A DNA stretch of 8,967 nt. Source: an uncultured Alphaproteobacteria bacterium. Its GTDB lineage: Bacteria; Pseudomonadota; Alphaproteobacteria; Caulobacterales; Parvularculaceae. This document shows, in pieces, positions 1 through 7,420 of the stretch; positions within the stretch are counted from its first letter, which is position 1; each line of letters begins with the position of its first letter. The position numbers and the translations under genes are program-made. The stretch is taken from contig CALKYG010000480.1 in the NCBI GenBank assembly GCA_938003575.1, forward strand, positions 1 to 8,967, given 5' to 3'. The notes below the pieces were generated by a model. The model was not told the origin of the DNA and did no database searches. It saw nothing but the letters and a program-made list of their open reading frames with translations.

Positions 1-235
1 TCGCAGCGGCGCTTGCGAGCTCGCGGCCGGCCTTTCGCCGAAGCGCGACCGCGACCGACAGCGCATAGAGAAGCGAAGAAACGGAAAAGCCAATGAGCAG
101 CGACTTGAGCCAGCCCCAAATGAGCAGGCTCGCTCCAGTCGCCATAAAGAGCGCCGCAATCGCCGCAAATTCGGGCAGGTGACTGCGCGCAATGCGCATC
201 TGGTTTCTGCTTGTGGTCGTGCGCTCAGATTCCAT
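1..235 (-). CDS. Partial small membrane protein, N-terminal part (cut by window edge)
   Basis: Reading the minus strand from an ATG at 233-235 gives an uninterrupted frame of 78 codons that runs off the left edge. I do not recognise the family. The visible part has a polar, basic N-terminus (about residues 1-22, rich in Arg, Thr and Ser). Two closely spaced hydrophobic segments follow, at about residues 23-42 (ending IWGW) and 44-65 (ending VAVAL). After them comes a basic stretch, RRKAGRE, at 66-72. This pattern suggests a two-pass or multi-pass inner-membrane protein with a cytoplasmic N-terminus. A weak purine-rich GGGAAA lies about 8 bases upstream of the ATG; an in-frame internal ATG at codon 13 is an alternative start. 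The gene is divergent from hutI, with 393 bp between them. No function can be assigned. The call rests on the open frame and its hydrophobic pattern, so a chance frame is not excluded. Confidence 0.5.
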   Translation of the reverse strand, partial: MESERTTTSRNQMRIARSHLPEFAAIAALFMATGASLLIWGWLKSLLIGFSVSSLLYALSVAVALRRKAGRELASAAA

Positions 236-382
236 AGTTGAATTTCCCGCAACCAGACCGTATGCGCTTGGCGAATCCCTCAAACCTCAGCACGTGACGG
301 GGCGCCGGGTTAAAGCCGCAGTCATTCGGGCGCACATCCTGGCCAATGAACATGCAGACATGCCGCAGCGGTCAGCATCCTG

Positions 383-411
383 TTGGTTGGTCATAAACGC
401 GTAACGATAAA
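383..411 (+). promoter_or_regulatory. Candidate weak sigma70-type promoter
   Basis: TTGGTT at 383-388 (3 of 6 matches to TTGACA) and GATAAA at 406-411 (4 of 6 matches to TATAAT) are separated by exactly 17 bp. The pair lies about 220 bp before hutI and would give a long 5' leader. The match is weak and could easily arise by chance. It is the best-spaced pair I noticed in the divergent region. Confidence 0.2.
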
Positions 412-590
412 CCGGTTCCAGGCGTCGCAAAAGAAAGAAGCGCATCGAAAGACGGCCCGGCCAGGAAGAGCGGGCAAGCCGCCGCAACCAGGCCGGAAAC
501 TTCAGTCGACCTTTCGGCGCTGGCCGCGATCTTCCTTAAATTGCTCATGCAAGAAGCCAAATGCCGCGAATGGCGGGGCGGCGCCAAACA

Positions 591-600
591 GGCTATAGCC
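591..600. promoter_or_regulatory. Perfect 10-bp palindrome GGCTATAGCC, possible operator
   Basis: GGCTATAGCC equals its own reverse complement and ends 28 bp before the hutI start codon, where a repressor site would be effective. Its central TATAGC could also serve as a poor -10 hexamer. It is unlike the HutC operator core known from other bacteria. It also contains the in-frame TAG (596-598) that stops hutI from being extended upstream. A regulatory role is inference from position and symmetry only. Confidence 0.25.
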
Positions 601-628
601 GGTAGCGGAAATTGAACCCGACAGGACA

Positions 629-1840
629 ATGCTCAATCGCCTTTTCACCGACGTCAGAATCGCGACGATGGACCCTCTCCATCGATCCCCCTATGGCGCG
701 ATAGAGAATGGCGCGATTGGCGTTACGGACGGCCGAATCCGTTTTGTCGGTCCAATGAGAGATGCGCCGCCCGCAAAAAAAACGGTTTCACTCGCGGGAC
801 GCTGGGCGACCCCCGCCCTTATCGACTGCCACACGCATCTCGTTTTCGGCGGAACGCGCTCAAAAGAATTCGAAATGCGCCAAAGCGGCGCGAGCTATGA
901 AGAAATCGCCAGGTCCGGCGGGGGCATCGTCTCGACGGTGAAGGCGACGCGCGACGCCAGCCTGGAAGACCTGGTCGGCGCCGGCGTTGAACGCGCCCTA
1001 TCACTCAAACGCTCCGGCGTCGCAACGGTCGAAATCAAATCCGGATACGGCCTTACAGTGGGCGATGAGGAGAAGATGCTGATCGCTGCCGGCGAAATCG
1101 GCCGCGCGACGGGAATTCGCGTCAAGCGCACCCTGCTCGGACTTCATGCGCTGCCGCCCGAATACCTGAACGACCGCGCGGGTTATATCCGGCTGGTCTG
1201 CGAAGAAATGATCCCCGCGGTGAAACTCAGAAAACTTGCGGACGCGGTCGACGCCTTCTGCGAAGGAATTGGCTTCGCCGCGGAAGAAACGCGGCAGGTG
1301 TTTGAGGCGGCGAAAAAAGCAGGGCTCCGCGTCAAGCTCCATGCCGAGCAATTGTCGAATATGAACGGCGCGATGCTCGCCGCCGAGTACGGCGCCCTGT
1401 CGGCGGATCATCTGGAACATATCGACGAGGCGGGCGTCATCGCGATGGCGAAAGCGAATATGGTCGCCGTTCTCCTCCCCGGCGCGTTCTATGCGCTGAA
1501 GGAAACGAAGAGGCCGCCCGTCGACTTGTTCCGAAAGCACGGCGTCGCCATGGCGGTCGCAACAGACCTGAACCCCGGCACGTCGCCCGTGCTGTCAGCG
1601 CCGGCGATGATCAATATGGCCTCAGTTCTTTTCGGCCTGACCCCGGAGGAAGCGCTCGCCGGCATGACGCGCAACGCGGCCAAAGCCCTGGCGCTTGACG
1701 GCGAGTGCGGCATGATCAAGGAAGGGCTCGCTGCGGATTTCGCGGTCTGGAATATCGAACACCCGGCGGAACTTGCCTACTGGATCGCACATCGAGGTCC
1801 TGAAGCCTTGTTCGTCGGCGGCGAGGGACAAGAATCATGA
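629..1840 (+). CDS. hutI: Imidazolonepropionase (HutI)
   Basis: HutI hydrolyses 4-imidazolone-5-propionate to N-formimidoyl-L-glutamate, the third step of histidine degradation, in the cytoplasm. It is a metal-dependent amidohydrolase of 403 residues, the usual length. The metal-binding motif [12 protein letters not shown] places H68 and H70. Further conserved sites are H173 in GLHALP, H238 in KLHAEQLS, the ADHLEH segment at 259-264 (H261 and H264) and D313 in [10 protein letters not shown]. The small N-terminal beta domain (VRIATMD ... [14 protein letters not shown]) is typical. An in-frame TAG at 596-598 limits upstream extension and no other start codon lies between, so the ATG at 629 is favoured. 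The AGGA at 623-626 sits only 2 bases from it, closer than ideal, so initiation may be modest. It is the first gene of the hutI-hutU-hutH operon and its stop overlaps the hutU start by 4 bp. Identification is secure. Confidence 0.97.
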   Translation: MLNRLFTDVRIATMDPLHRSPYGAIENGAIGVTDGRIRFVGPMRDAPPAKKTVSLAGRWATPALIDCHTHLVFGGTRSKEFEMRQSGASYEEIARSGGGIVSTVKATRDASLEDLVGAGVERALSLKRSGVATVEIKSGYGLTVGDEEKMLIAAGEIGRATGIRVKRTLLGLHALPPEYLNDRAGYIRLVCEEMIPAVKLRKLADAVDAFCEGIGFAAEETRQVFEAAKKAGLRVKLHAEQLSNMNGAMLAAEYGALSADHLEHIDEAGVIAMAKANMVAVLLPGAFYALKETKRPPVDLFRKHGVAMAVATDLNPGTSPVLSAPAMINMASVLFGLTPEEALAGMTRNAAKALALDGECGMIKEGLAADFAVWNIEHPAELAYWIAHRGPEALFVGGEGQES

Positions 1841-3507
1841 CTGGCGCAAGACGAAACGCGCGTACGGTGCGCGCGCGGACCGGAAACGAGATCAGGGCCA
1901 GACATTGGACGACAGAAGCCGCTGTCCGGATGTTGATGAACAATCTCGACCCGGACGTCGCTGAAGATCCCCACGGCCTCGTTGTTTACGGCGGTATCGG
2001 CCGCGCGGCGCGCAATTGGGAATGTTTCGACAAAATAGTCGAAACGCTGGAGCGGCTGAGCGAAGACGAAACGCTGTTGATTCAGTCGGGCAAACCCGTC
2101 GGGGTTTTCCCGACACACAAGGACGCCCCGCGCGTCCTGCTCGCGAACTCGAACCTCGTGCCGAAATGGGCGACATGGGCGCATTTCAATGAGCTCGACG
2201 CCAAGGGCCTTATGATGTACGGCCAAATGACGGCGGGCTCGTGGATTTACATCGGCTCCCAGGGAATTGTTCAGGGCACGTACGAGACGTTCGCCGAGAT
2301 GGGCCGCCGCCATTATAATGGCGATCTTTCCGGGAAATGGATTTTGACGGCCGGCCTTGGCGGCATGGGAGGCGCGCAGCCGCTCGCCGCGGTAATGGCC
2401 GGCGCTTCGTGCCTTGCCGTCGAGTGCCGTCAATCGCGGATCGATAAACGCCTTGAGACACGCTATCTTGACGAACAGGCTCGCGACCTGGGCGACGCGC
2501 TCGCGAGGCTGGGGCAAGCGAAAAAGGACAAGCGCGCGGTGTCAATCGGCCTGCTCGGCAATGCGGCCGAGATCCTGCCCGAAATGATCCGTCGCGGCGT
2601 GAGGCCCGACGCCGTTACGGACCAGACTTCGGCGCATGATCCAGTCAACGGCTATCTCCCGATCGGTTGGACCGTCGACGAATGGGATGCAGCGCGCGAG
2701 CGCGATCCGAAATCGGTGGAACGCGCCGCGCGCGCCTCGATGGCGAAACATGTCGAAGCGATGCTTGAATTTCATCGCATGAGCATTCCGACATTCGACT
2801 ATGGCAATAATATCCGTCAGGTCGCTTTCGATGAAGGCGTGAAAAGCGCTTTTGATTTTCCGGGCTTTGTGCCTGCTTATGTGCGTCCGCTCTTCTGCCG
2901 CGGCGTCGGTCCCTTCCGGTGGGCCGCGCTCTCCGGCGATCCTGACGACATCGCAAAGACCGACATGAAAGTGAAAGAACTCCTGCCGAATGACAGGCAT
3001 CTCCATCGCTGGCTCGATATGGCGAGAGAACGCATCAGGTTTCAGGGACTTCCGGCGCGCATTTGCTGGGTCGGCCTCGGCGACCGGGATCGTCTTGGGC
3101 TTGCCTTCAATGAAATGGTTGCGAGGGGCGAATTGAAAGCGCCAATTGTCATTGGCCGCGATCATCTTGATTCAGGTTCTGTCGCGAGTCCGAATCGCGA
3201 GACTGAAGCGATGAAAGACGGCTCAGACGCTGTATCCGATTGGCCGCTCTTGAATGCATTGTTGAATACGGCGTCGGGCGCAACATGGGTCTCGCTTCAT
3301 CATGGCGGCGGCGTCGGCATGGGCTACTCGCAACATGCCGGGGTCGTCATCGTCGCTGACGGGACGCAAGACGCCGCGCGGCGCTTGAAACGCGTTCTCT
3401 GGAATGACCCGGGCACGGGCGTCATGCGCCACGCAGATGCGGGCTATGAAATTGCTATCGACTGCGCGCGCGAGAAGGGTCTGGATCTGCCGATGGTTGG
3501 CGCATAA
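1837..3507 (+). CDS. hutU: Urocanate hydratase (urocanase, HutU)
   Basis: HutU adds water to urocanate to give 4-imidazolone-5-propionate, using tightly bound NAD+ as an electrophilic cofactor; it is the second step of histidine degradation. At 556 residues it matches the family length. NAD-site elements sit at the usual positions: [13 protein letters not shown] at 51-63, Q130, GLGGMGG from 173, N242-A243, QTSAH at 263-267 and Y273-L274. The signature [10 protein letters not shown] contains the active-site cysteine at residue 410, the same number as I recall for the Pseudomonas putida enzyme. The ATG at 1837 overlaps the hutI stop (ATGA) and has GAGGGA at 1823-1828 as a ribosome site with an 8-base spacer. 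The gene ends in tandem TAATAA immediately before hutH. Its arginine-rich N-terminus ([18 protein letters not shown]) is a little more basic than usual but aligns with the family start. Identification is secure. Confidence 0.98.
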   Translation: MTGARRNARTVRARTGNEIRARHWTTEAAVRMLMNNLDPDVAEDPHGLVVYGGIGRAARNWECFDKIVETLERLSEDETLLIQSGKPVGVFPTHKDAPRVLLANSNLVPKWATWAHFNELDAKGLMMYGQMTAGSWIYIGSQGIVQGTYETFAEMGRRHYNGDLSGKWILTAGLGGMGGAQPLAAVMAGASCLAVECRQSRIDKRLETRYLDEQARDLGDALARLGQAKKDKRAVSIGLLGNAAEILPEMIRRGVRPDAVTDQTSAHDPVNGYLPIGWTVDEWDAARERDPKSVERAARASMAKHVEAMLEFHRMSIPTFDYGNNIRQVAFDEGVKSAFDFPGFVPAYVRPLFCRGVGPFRWAALSGDPDDIAKTDMKVKELLPNDRHLHRWLDMARERIRFQGLPARICWVGLGDRDRLGLAFNEMVARGELKAPIVIGRDHLDSGSVASPNRETEAMKDGSDAVSDWPLLNALLNTASGATWVSLHHGGGVGMGYSQHAGVVIVADGTQDAARRLKRVLWNDPGTGVMRHADAGYEIAIDCAREKGLDLPMVGA

Positions 3508-3510
3508 TAA

Positions 3511-5034
3511 ATGACTGGCATCAATCTCAATCCAGGCTCAGTCACTCTCGCGGATCTTCGCGCTATCTGGAGCGGCGCAGATGTTGCGCTTTCTGCTGAG
3601 GGATTCGCCGCCGTCGACGCCGCCGCCGCCAGCGTCGAGCGCATCGTCGCTTCCAACAAAACGGTCTACGGTCTCAACACCGGCTTCGGCCTGCTCGCCA
3701 ATACGCGCATTCCGAGCGACCGGCTGAGAGAACTGCAGAAGAAAATCGTCTTGAGTCACGCCTGCGGCCTCGGCGAGGCGCTCGACGAGCGCGTCGTGCG
3801 CCTGACCCTCGCGACCAAGATTATCGGCCTTGCGCGCGGCGCATCCGGCGTCAAACGGGCGACTGTCGAGCGGCTGCTTGAATTCCTTAAGCACAACATG
3901 CTCCCGGTCATTCCGGAACAGGGTTCAGTCGGCGCCTCCGGAGACCTCGCGCCGCTCGCGCATATGGCTGCGGCGATGATTGGCGTCGGCGCAATCTCCA
4001 TGAACGGCACAGTGATGAAGGCCGCCGACGCCCTGCTACAGGCCGGATTAACGCCGCTTGAGCTCGGCCCGAAAGAAGGCCTCGCGCTCCTCAACGGCAC
4101 GCAGGTCTCAACGTCGATCGCGCTTGACGCATTGTTCAAGGCGGAACGCGTCTTCTGCGCAGCGCTGTGCGCCGGCGCGCTATCTGTCGATGCGCTTAAG
4201 GGTTCGCTTTCGCCGTTTGACGAACGCATTCACGCCCTTCGCGGTCAGCCGGGACAGATTGACGTTGCAAGATCGCTGCGCGCGATGCTCGTGGGAAGCG
4301 CGATCAACGCTTCGCACGCCAATTGCGACCGCGTCCAGGACCCCTATTCTTTCCGTTGTCAGCCGCAGGTGATGGGCGCCGCACTCGATCTTTTACGCCA
4401 TGCGGCGAAAACACTGACGATTGAGGCGAACGCCGTCACCGACAATCCAGTCATATTTCCTGACAGGGACGAAGCGATCTCGGGCGGCAATTTTCATGCG
4501 GAACCCGTCGCCTTCGCCGCCGATATGATTGCGATGGCGTTATGCGAAGTCGGATCGATTTCGGAGCGCCGCACGGCAGTGCTGATCGATCCGAAGATGA
4601 GCGGACTCCCCGCTTTTCTCGTCGCCGACGGCGGCGTCAATTCAGGTTTTATGATCGCGCAGGTGACGGCGGCCGCTCTTGTATCAGAAAACAAGTCGTT
4701 GGCTTTTCCAGGCAGCGTCGATTCCATTCCAACCTCTGCCGGGCAGGAGGACCACGTTTCAATGGCGACATCGGCGGCGCGCAAGGCTGGACGCATCGCC
4801 CGGAATGCGGCCGGCGTGATCGGCGTAGAGCTGCTTTCCGCCGCCCAAGGAATTGATTTTCATGCTCCGTTGAAAACTTCAGAGCCATTGCAAGAGATTC
4901 ACCGGCTCATCCGCGCAAGAGCCGCCATATGGGAGCAGGATCGTTTTTTCGCCGAAGACCTCAACGCCATGCAGCAGGAAGCGCTCGAAAACGACCTGTT
5001 CCTGAGACTTCCTGCGATATCAATCGGCGCGTGA
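3511..5034 (+). CDS. hutH: Histidine ammonia-lyase (histidase, HutH)
   Basis: HutH removes ammonia from L-histidine to give trans-urocanate, the first and committing step of the pathway. It works as a cytoplasmic homotetramer. The 507-residue product has the Ala-Ser-Gly triad at 142-144 within [14 protein letters not shown], which cyclises by itself into the electrophilic MIO cofactor. Other active-site residues are present: Y53 in [10 protein letters not shown]195 in LLNGTQ, Y279 and R282 in [11 protein letters not shown], and the glutamate of GQEDHVSM near residue 414. The ATG follows the hutU stop by only 3 bp (TAATAAATG) and no purine-rich Shine-Dalgarno is visible just upstream. Translation therefore probably depends on ribosomes finishing hutU. 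It is the last gene of the operon; 147 bp of non-coding sequence follow. Identification is secure. Confidence 0.98.
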   Translation: MTGINLNPGSVTLADLRAIWSGADVALSAEGFAAVDAAAASVERIVASNKTVYGLNTGFGLLANTRIPSDRLRELQKKIVLSHACGLGEALDERVVRLTLATKIIGLARGASGVKRATVERLLEFLKHNMLPVIPEQGSVGASGDLAPLAHMAAAMIGVGAISMNGTVMKAADALLQAGLTPLELGPKEGLALLNGTQVSTSIALDALFKAERVFCAALCAGALSVDALKGSLSPFDERIHALRGQPGQIDVARSLRAMLVGSAINASHANCDRVQDPYSFRCQPQVMGAALDLLRHAAKTLTIEANAVTDNPVIFPDRDEAISGGNFHAEPVAFAADMIAMALCEVGSISERRTAVLIDPKMSGLPAFLVADGGVNSGFMIAQVTAAALVSENKSLAFPGSVDSIPTSAGQEDHVSMATSAARKAGRIARNAAGVIGVELLSAAQGIDFHAPLKTSEPLQEIHRLIRARAAIWEQDRFFAEDLNAMQQEALENDLFLRLPAISIGA

Positions 5035-5181
5035 AGCAGCCTGCCGCAAAATGACCAGATTCCCCGTATTGAAGATTTGACGCTTCACAGCGACGATATG
5101 GCGGAGAACCGAACCCGAAACTGAGACTTCTGTGCGTGCGCCATCGCGTCGGAGGCAGGGAATGAAAATGGAGAGTCAATC
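5035..5181. other. Intergenic region between hutH and the M3 peptidase gene
   Basis: The 147-bp gap breaks the tight hut spacing, so the peptidase gene may have its own promoter. I see no strong hairpin followed by a T-run that would end the hut transcript. A TTGACG at 5077-5082 resembles a -35 box, but no matching -10 lies at a 16-18 bp spacing. The only long inverted arms, ATGGCG at 5098-5103 and CGCCAT at 5139-5144, enclose a 35-base loop and are not convincing. The 3' end carries two ribosome-binding-like sequences near the peptidase start. Confidence 0.5.
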
Positions 5182-5260
5182 GTGGGCAGATCGCAAATCC
5201 GTTCGAAACTGGCGGTTTCAGCAATCGCGCTTTCGCTCGCGATCGGAGGAACGCCTCTAA
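5151..5260 (+). other. Possible leader ORF (32 codons) overlapping the peptidase start out of frame
   Basis: GGAGG at 5151-5155 stands 6 bases before an ATG at 5162, a near-ideal ribosome site. That ATG opens a 32-codon frame, beginning MKMESQSWADRK and rich in Arg and Ser, that ends at TAA 5258-5260. It overlaps the first 26 codons of the peptidase gene in another frame. The peptide resembles nothing I know and looks like shadow translation of the signal-peptide region. It could be a chance frame, a translational-coupling leader, or a sign of a small indel near the start. I do not claim that it makes a functional protein. Confidence 0.25.
5170..5175 (+). promoter_or_regulatory. Ribosome binding site deciding the GTG start of the M3 peptidase
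   Basis: GGAGAG lies 6 bases before the GTG at 5182. No ATG exists in that frame upstream as far back as the in-frame TGA at 5122-5124. The next in-frame ATG (codon 27, at 5260) would delete the signal peptide. Together these make GTG 5182 the most likely start. Confidence 0.6.
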
Positions 5261-7371
5261 TGGCGCAGGATACGCCGGCATCGACTGACGCTCCCGCGGC
5301 GACGGAGCGGTCTGCAGCGATGATGCTCGCCGACGACCATGTCTTACTTTCGGAGTGGGAGGGTCCCTATGGCGGTGTTCCGCCCTGGGACAAGATCGAC
5401 ACCTCGGATTTCATTCCGGCGTTTGATAAGGCCATTGAAATGGCGCGCGCAGAAATAAGAGCTATCCTCGCCAATAAAGACAAAGCCGATTTTGAAAACA
5501 CGATCGCGGCGCTTGAAAAGTCCGGCGCGGCTCTGACACGATTGCAGAACCTGTTTGGCGTCTATTCCAGCAATCTCAATATAGGCGATATATCAAATAT
5601 CGAACTCGTCGCGAACCCGAAGCTCGCCGCCTTTTATGACGAGGTTAATCAGAACGACGCCCTCTTCGAACGCATCAGCTCGATTTATAACAGCAAGGCA
5701 TTCAAAAGGCTGTCGCCTGAAGAGAGGCGTTTAACTGAAGATTATTATAAAGGCTTCGAACGCAACGGCGCCAATCTCGATGAAGCGGGAAAGAAGCGGG
5801 TCGCCGAGATAAATCAGCGGCTGGCGACGCTTGGGACCCAATTCACCCAAAACCTTCTGAAAGACGAGGAAACTGTCACCTGGGTCGAAAGGAAATCCGA
5901 CCTCGCCGGCTTACCGCAATCCATTGTCGACGGAATGGCCGAAGCCGCGAAACAGAACGGGAATCCGGGAAAATGGGCGGTGCTGAACACGCGGTCGGCC
6001 GCCGATCCGATTCTCACCTATTCCGATAATCGCGCCCTTCGCGAGAAAGTATGGCGCGCGTTCGTCAATCGCGGCGACAATGGCGACGCACAAGATAATA
6101 ATGCGATCATCGCCGAAACGCTGAATCTGCGCAGGGAAAGGTCCAGATTGCTAGGCTACCCAACCTACGCGCATTGGTCCATTGAACGCCAGATGGCGAA
6201 AACGCCGGAAGCGGCGATGGACCTGATGATGAAAGTTTGGCCTAAGGCGGTTGCGCGCGTAAAGGAAGAAGTCGCCGACATGCAGGCGATCGCCGACGCT
6301 GAGGGCGCTCAAATTGTAATCGAGCCCTGGGATTACCGCTATTACGCAGAGAAAGTCCGCAAAAGTAAATATGATCTCGACTTCAACGAGGTGAAGCCCT
6401 ATTTGCAGCTTGATAAGCTGCGAGAGGGAATGTTCTGGGCGGCTGGTCAGCTTTACGGCCTCAAGTTCGAGGAGATTGGCAACGCGCCGGTTTTCAATAC
6501 GGACGTTCGCGTATGGAAGGTCGTCCGTGAGAACGGCGATCTCGTCGGCTTGTGGTATTTCGATCCCTACGCGCGCACAGGCAAGGCTTCCGGCGCGTGG
6601 ATGACGGAATATCGAGGCCAGGAGAAGCTGACCGGCGATATCAAGCCGATCGTTTCCAACAATTCAAATTTCATAAAGGGAAGGCCCGGTGAACCGGTTC
6701 TGATTTCATGGGATGACGCGGAAACGCTGTTCCATGAATTCGGACACGCGCTGCATGGTCTCAATTCGAACGTAAAATATCCTTCACAGTCGGGTACAAG
6801 CGTAGCGCGCGACTATGTCGAGTTTCCATCGCAATTGAACGAGCGCTGGTTGATGACCCCGGAGGTGATGAACCAATTCCTCATGCACTACGAAACCGGC
6901 GAGGTGCTGCCGCAAGCGCTTATCGGCAAGATAACGGCATCCAAAACATTCAATCAGGGTTTCTTGACGGTTGAATACCTCATGAGCGCGATTGTCGATA
7001 TGAAGCTGCACCTTGCAGACGGCGCTGACATTGATCCGGACGCATTCGAACGCGAAATTTTGGCGGAAATCGGATCGCCGAAAGAAATCGTGATGCGGCA
7101 TCGGACGCCGCAGTTCGGGCACATCTTCTCCGGCGAGGGTTATGCGGCGGGTTATTACAGCTATCTCTGGGCGGACGCGATTACCGCAGACGCGGCGGAA
7201 GCCTTTGTTGAAGCGGGCGGCCTTTACGACAAGGCGACAGCGAAGAAGCTGCACGACTACGTCATGTCGGTCGGCGATTCCATCGACCCCGCGGAAGGCT
7301 TCCGTAAATTCCGCGGGCGCGATGTCGACACTTCAGCGCTGATGCGCGACCGAGGTTTCCCTGTAGATTGA
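5182..7371 (+). CDS. Exported M3-family zinc metallopeptidase (peptidyl-dipeptidase Dcp type)
   Basis: M3 peptidases cleave short peptides; the Dcp branch releases C-terminal dipeptides and oligopeptidase A acts on signal-peptide fragments. The 729-residue product has the zinc site HEFGH with H518, E519 (catalytic) and H522. The third ligand is E547 in YVEFPSQ, 25 residues after the second histidine, the same spacing as I recall for E. coli Dcp. The conserved C-terminal substrate-binding segment FGHIFSGEGYAAGYYSYLW spans 645-663. The N-terminus looks like a signal peptide: basic residues R3, R7 and K9, a hydrophobic stretch from 10 to 24, and possible cleavage after A28 (PLMA/QD). An Ala/Thr/Pro-rich linker follows, so the enzyme is probably periplasmic or lipid-free secreted, unlike cytoplasmic E. 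coli Dcp. It lies 147 bp after hutH and converges with the Lrp-type gene. The family is secure; Dcp versus another M3 subgroup is less certain. Confidence 0.93.
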   Translation: MGRSQIRSKLAVSAIALSLAIGGTPLMAQDTPASTDAPAATERSAAMMLADDHVLLSEWEGPYGGVPPWDKIDTSDFIPAFDKAIEMARAEIRAILANKDKADFENTIAALEKSGAALTRLQNLFGVYSSNLNIGDISNIELVANPKLAAFYDEVNQNDALFERISSIYNSKAFKRLSPEERRLTEDYYKGFERNGANLDEAGKKRVAEINQRLATLGTQFTQNLLKDEETVTWVERKSDLAGLPQSIVDGMAEAAKQNGNPGKWAVLNTRSAADPILTYSDNRALREKVWRAFVNRGDNGDAQDNNAIIAETLNLRRERSRLLGYPTYAHWSIERQMAKTPEAAMDLMMKVWPKAVARVKEEVADMQAIADAEGAQIVIEPWDYRYYAEKVRKSKYDLDFNEVKPYLQLDKLREGMFWAAGQLYGLKFEEIGNAPVFNTDVRVWKVVRENGDLVGLWYFDPYARTGKASGAWMTEYRGQEKLTGDIKPIVSNNSNFIKGRPGEPVLISWDDAETLFHEFGHALHGLNSNVKYPSQSGTSVARDYVEFPSQLNERWLMTPEVMNQFLMHYETGEVLPQALIGKITASKTFNQGFLTVEYLMSAIVDMKLHLADGADIDPDAFEREILAEIGSPKEIVMRHRTPQFGHIFSGEGYAAGYYSYLWADAITADAAEAFVEAGGLYDKATAKKLHDYVMSVGDSIDPAEGFRKFRGRDVDTSALMRDRGFPVD

Positions 7372-7411
7372 AGATTCGCTTTGTTTTCCTGCGTACGGGG
7401 GAAGATTTGCT
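7370..7411. repeat. Imperfect 11-bp direct repeat between convergent genes
   Basis: GAAGATTCGCT at 7370-7380 and GAAGATTTGCT at 7401-7411 match at 10 of 11 bases, with starts 31 bp apart. The first copy includes the last two bases of the peptidase stop codon. The second lies just before the 3' end of the minus-strand regulator gene. No hairpin terminator is evident in this gap. The pair may be chance. Confidence 0.3.
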
Positions 7412-7420
7412 AAACCTCAA

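Larger units (their letters stand above)
236..628. other. Non-coding divergent region upstream of hutI
   Basis: This 393-bp stretch separates the divergent partial membrane-protein gene from hutI. Short frames here (for example plus 383-598, starting at TTG, and minus 372-629) have low-complexity, Arg/Pro/Ser-rich products, no good ribosome site and no recognisable family, so I treat the region as non-coding. It contains a weak sigma70-like pair at 383-411, an 8-bp palindrome AACCGGTT at 410-417 and a 10-bp palindrome GGCTATAGCC at 591-600. I see no HutC-type operator (TGTATATACA-like core), no tRNA and no convincing terminator hairpin. The hut operon promoter must lie here or within the neighbouring gene. 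Confidence 0.6.

Noticed and set aside
571..585. Sigma54-like -24/-12 spacing (GG at 572-573, GC at 583-584) upstream of hutI
   Set aside because: Only the invariant GG and GC dinucleotides match; the TGGCAC and TTGC context is otherwise absent, and the stretch is so G/C-rich that the match is expected by chance.
383..598. Plus-strand 71-codon TTG-initiated basic frame ending just before hutI
   Set aside because: No Shine-Dalgarno, a rare start codon and a low-complexity Arg/Lys/Pro-rich product; it is simply the open stretch in the hutI frame before the TAG at 596-598.
372..629. Minus-strand 85-codon frame upstream of hutI as a small gene
   Set aside because: It starts at the hutI ATG region with no ribosome site, and its Ser/Ala/Arg-rich product shows no family features, so it looks like a chance frame.
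1001..1540. Long antisense frame (179 codons) inside hutI
   Set aside because: It is a shadow frame of a clear hutI coding sequence in GC-rich DNA, with no recognisable domain.
1777..2517. Long antisense frame (246 codons) across the hutI/hutU junction
   Set aside because: It lies over conserved HutU coding sequence, and its product is Arg/Ala-rich without recognisable motifs, typical of antisense shadow frames in GC-rich genes.
5077..5099. TTGACG ... GATATG as a sigma70 promoter for the peptidase gene
   Set aside because: The two elements are separated by about 11-12 bp, too short for a sigma70 promoter, and no good -10 lies at 16-18 bp.
5098..5144. ATGGCG/CGCCAT inverted arms after hutH as a terminator
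   Set aside because: Six-base arms around a 35-base loop with no T-run do not make a credible terminator.
7372..7420. Bidirectional rho-independent terminator between the convergent peptidase and regulator genes
   Set aside because: The best pairing (TTCC with GGAA around 7386-7403) is only a few bases and no GC-rich stem followed by a T-run is present.
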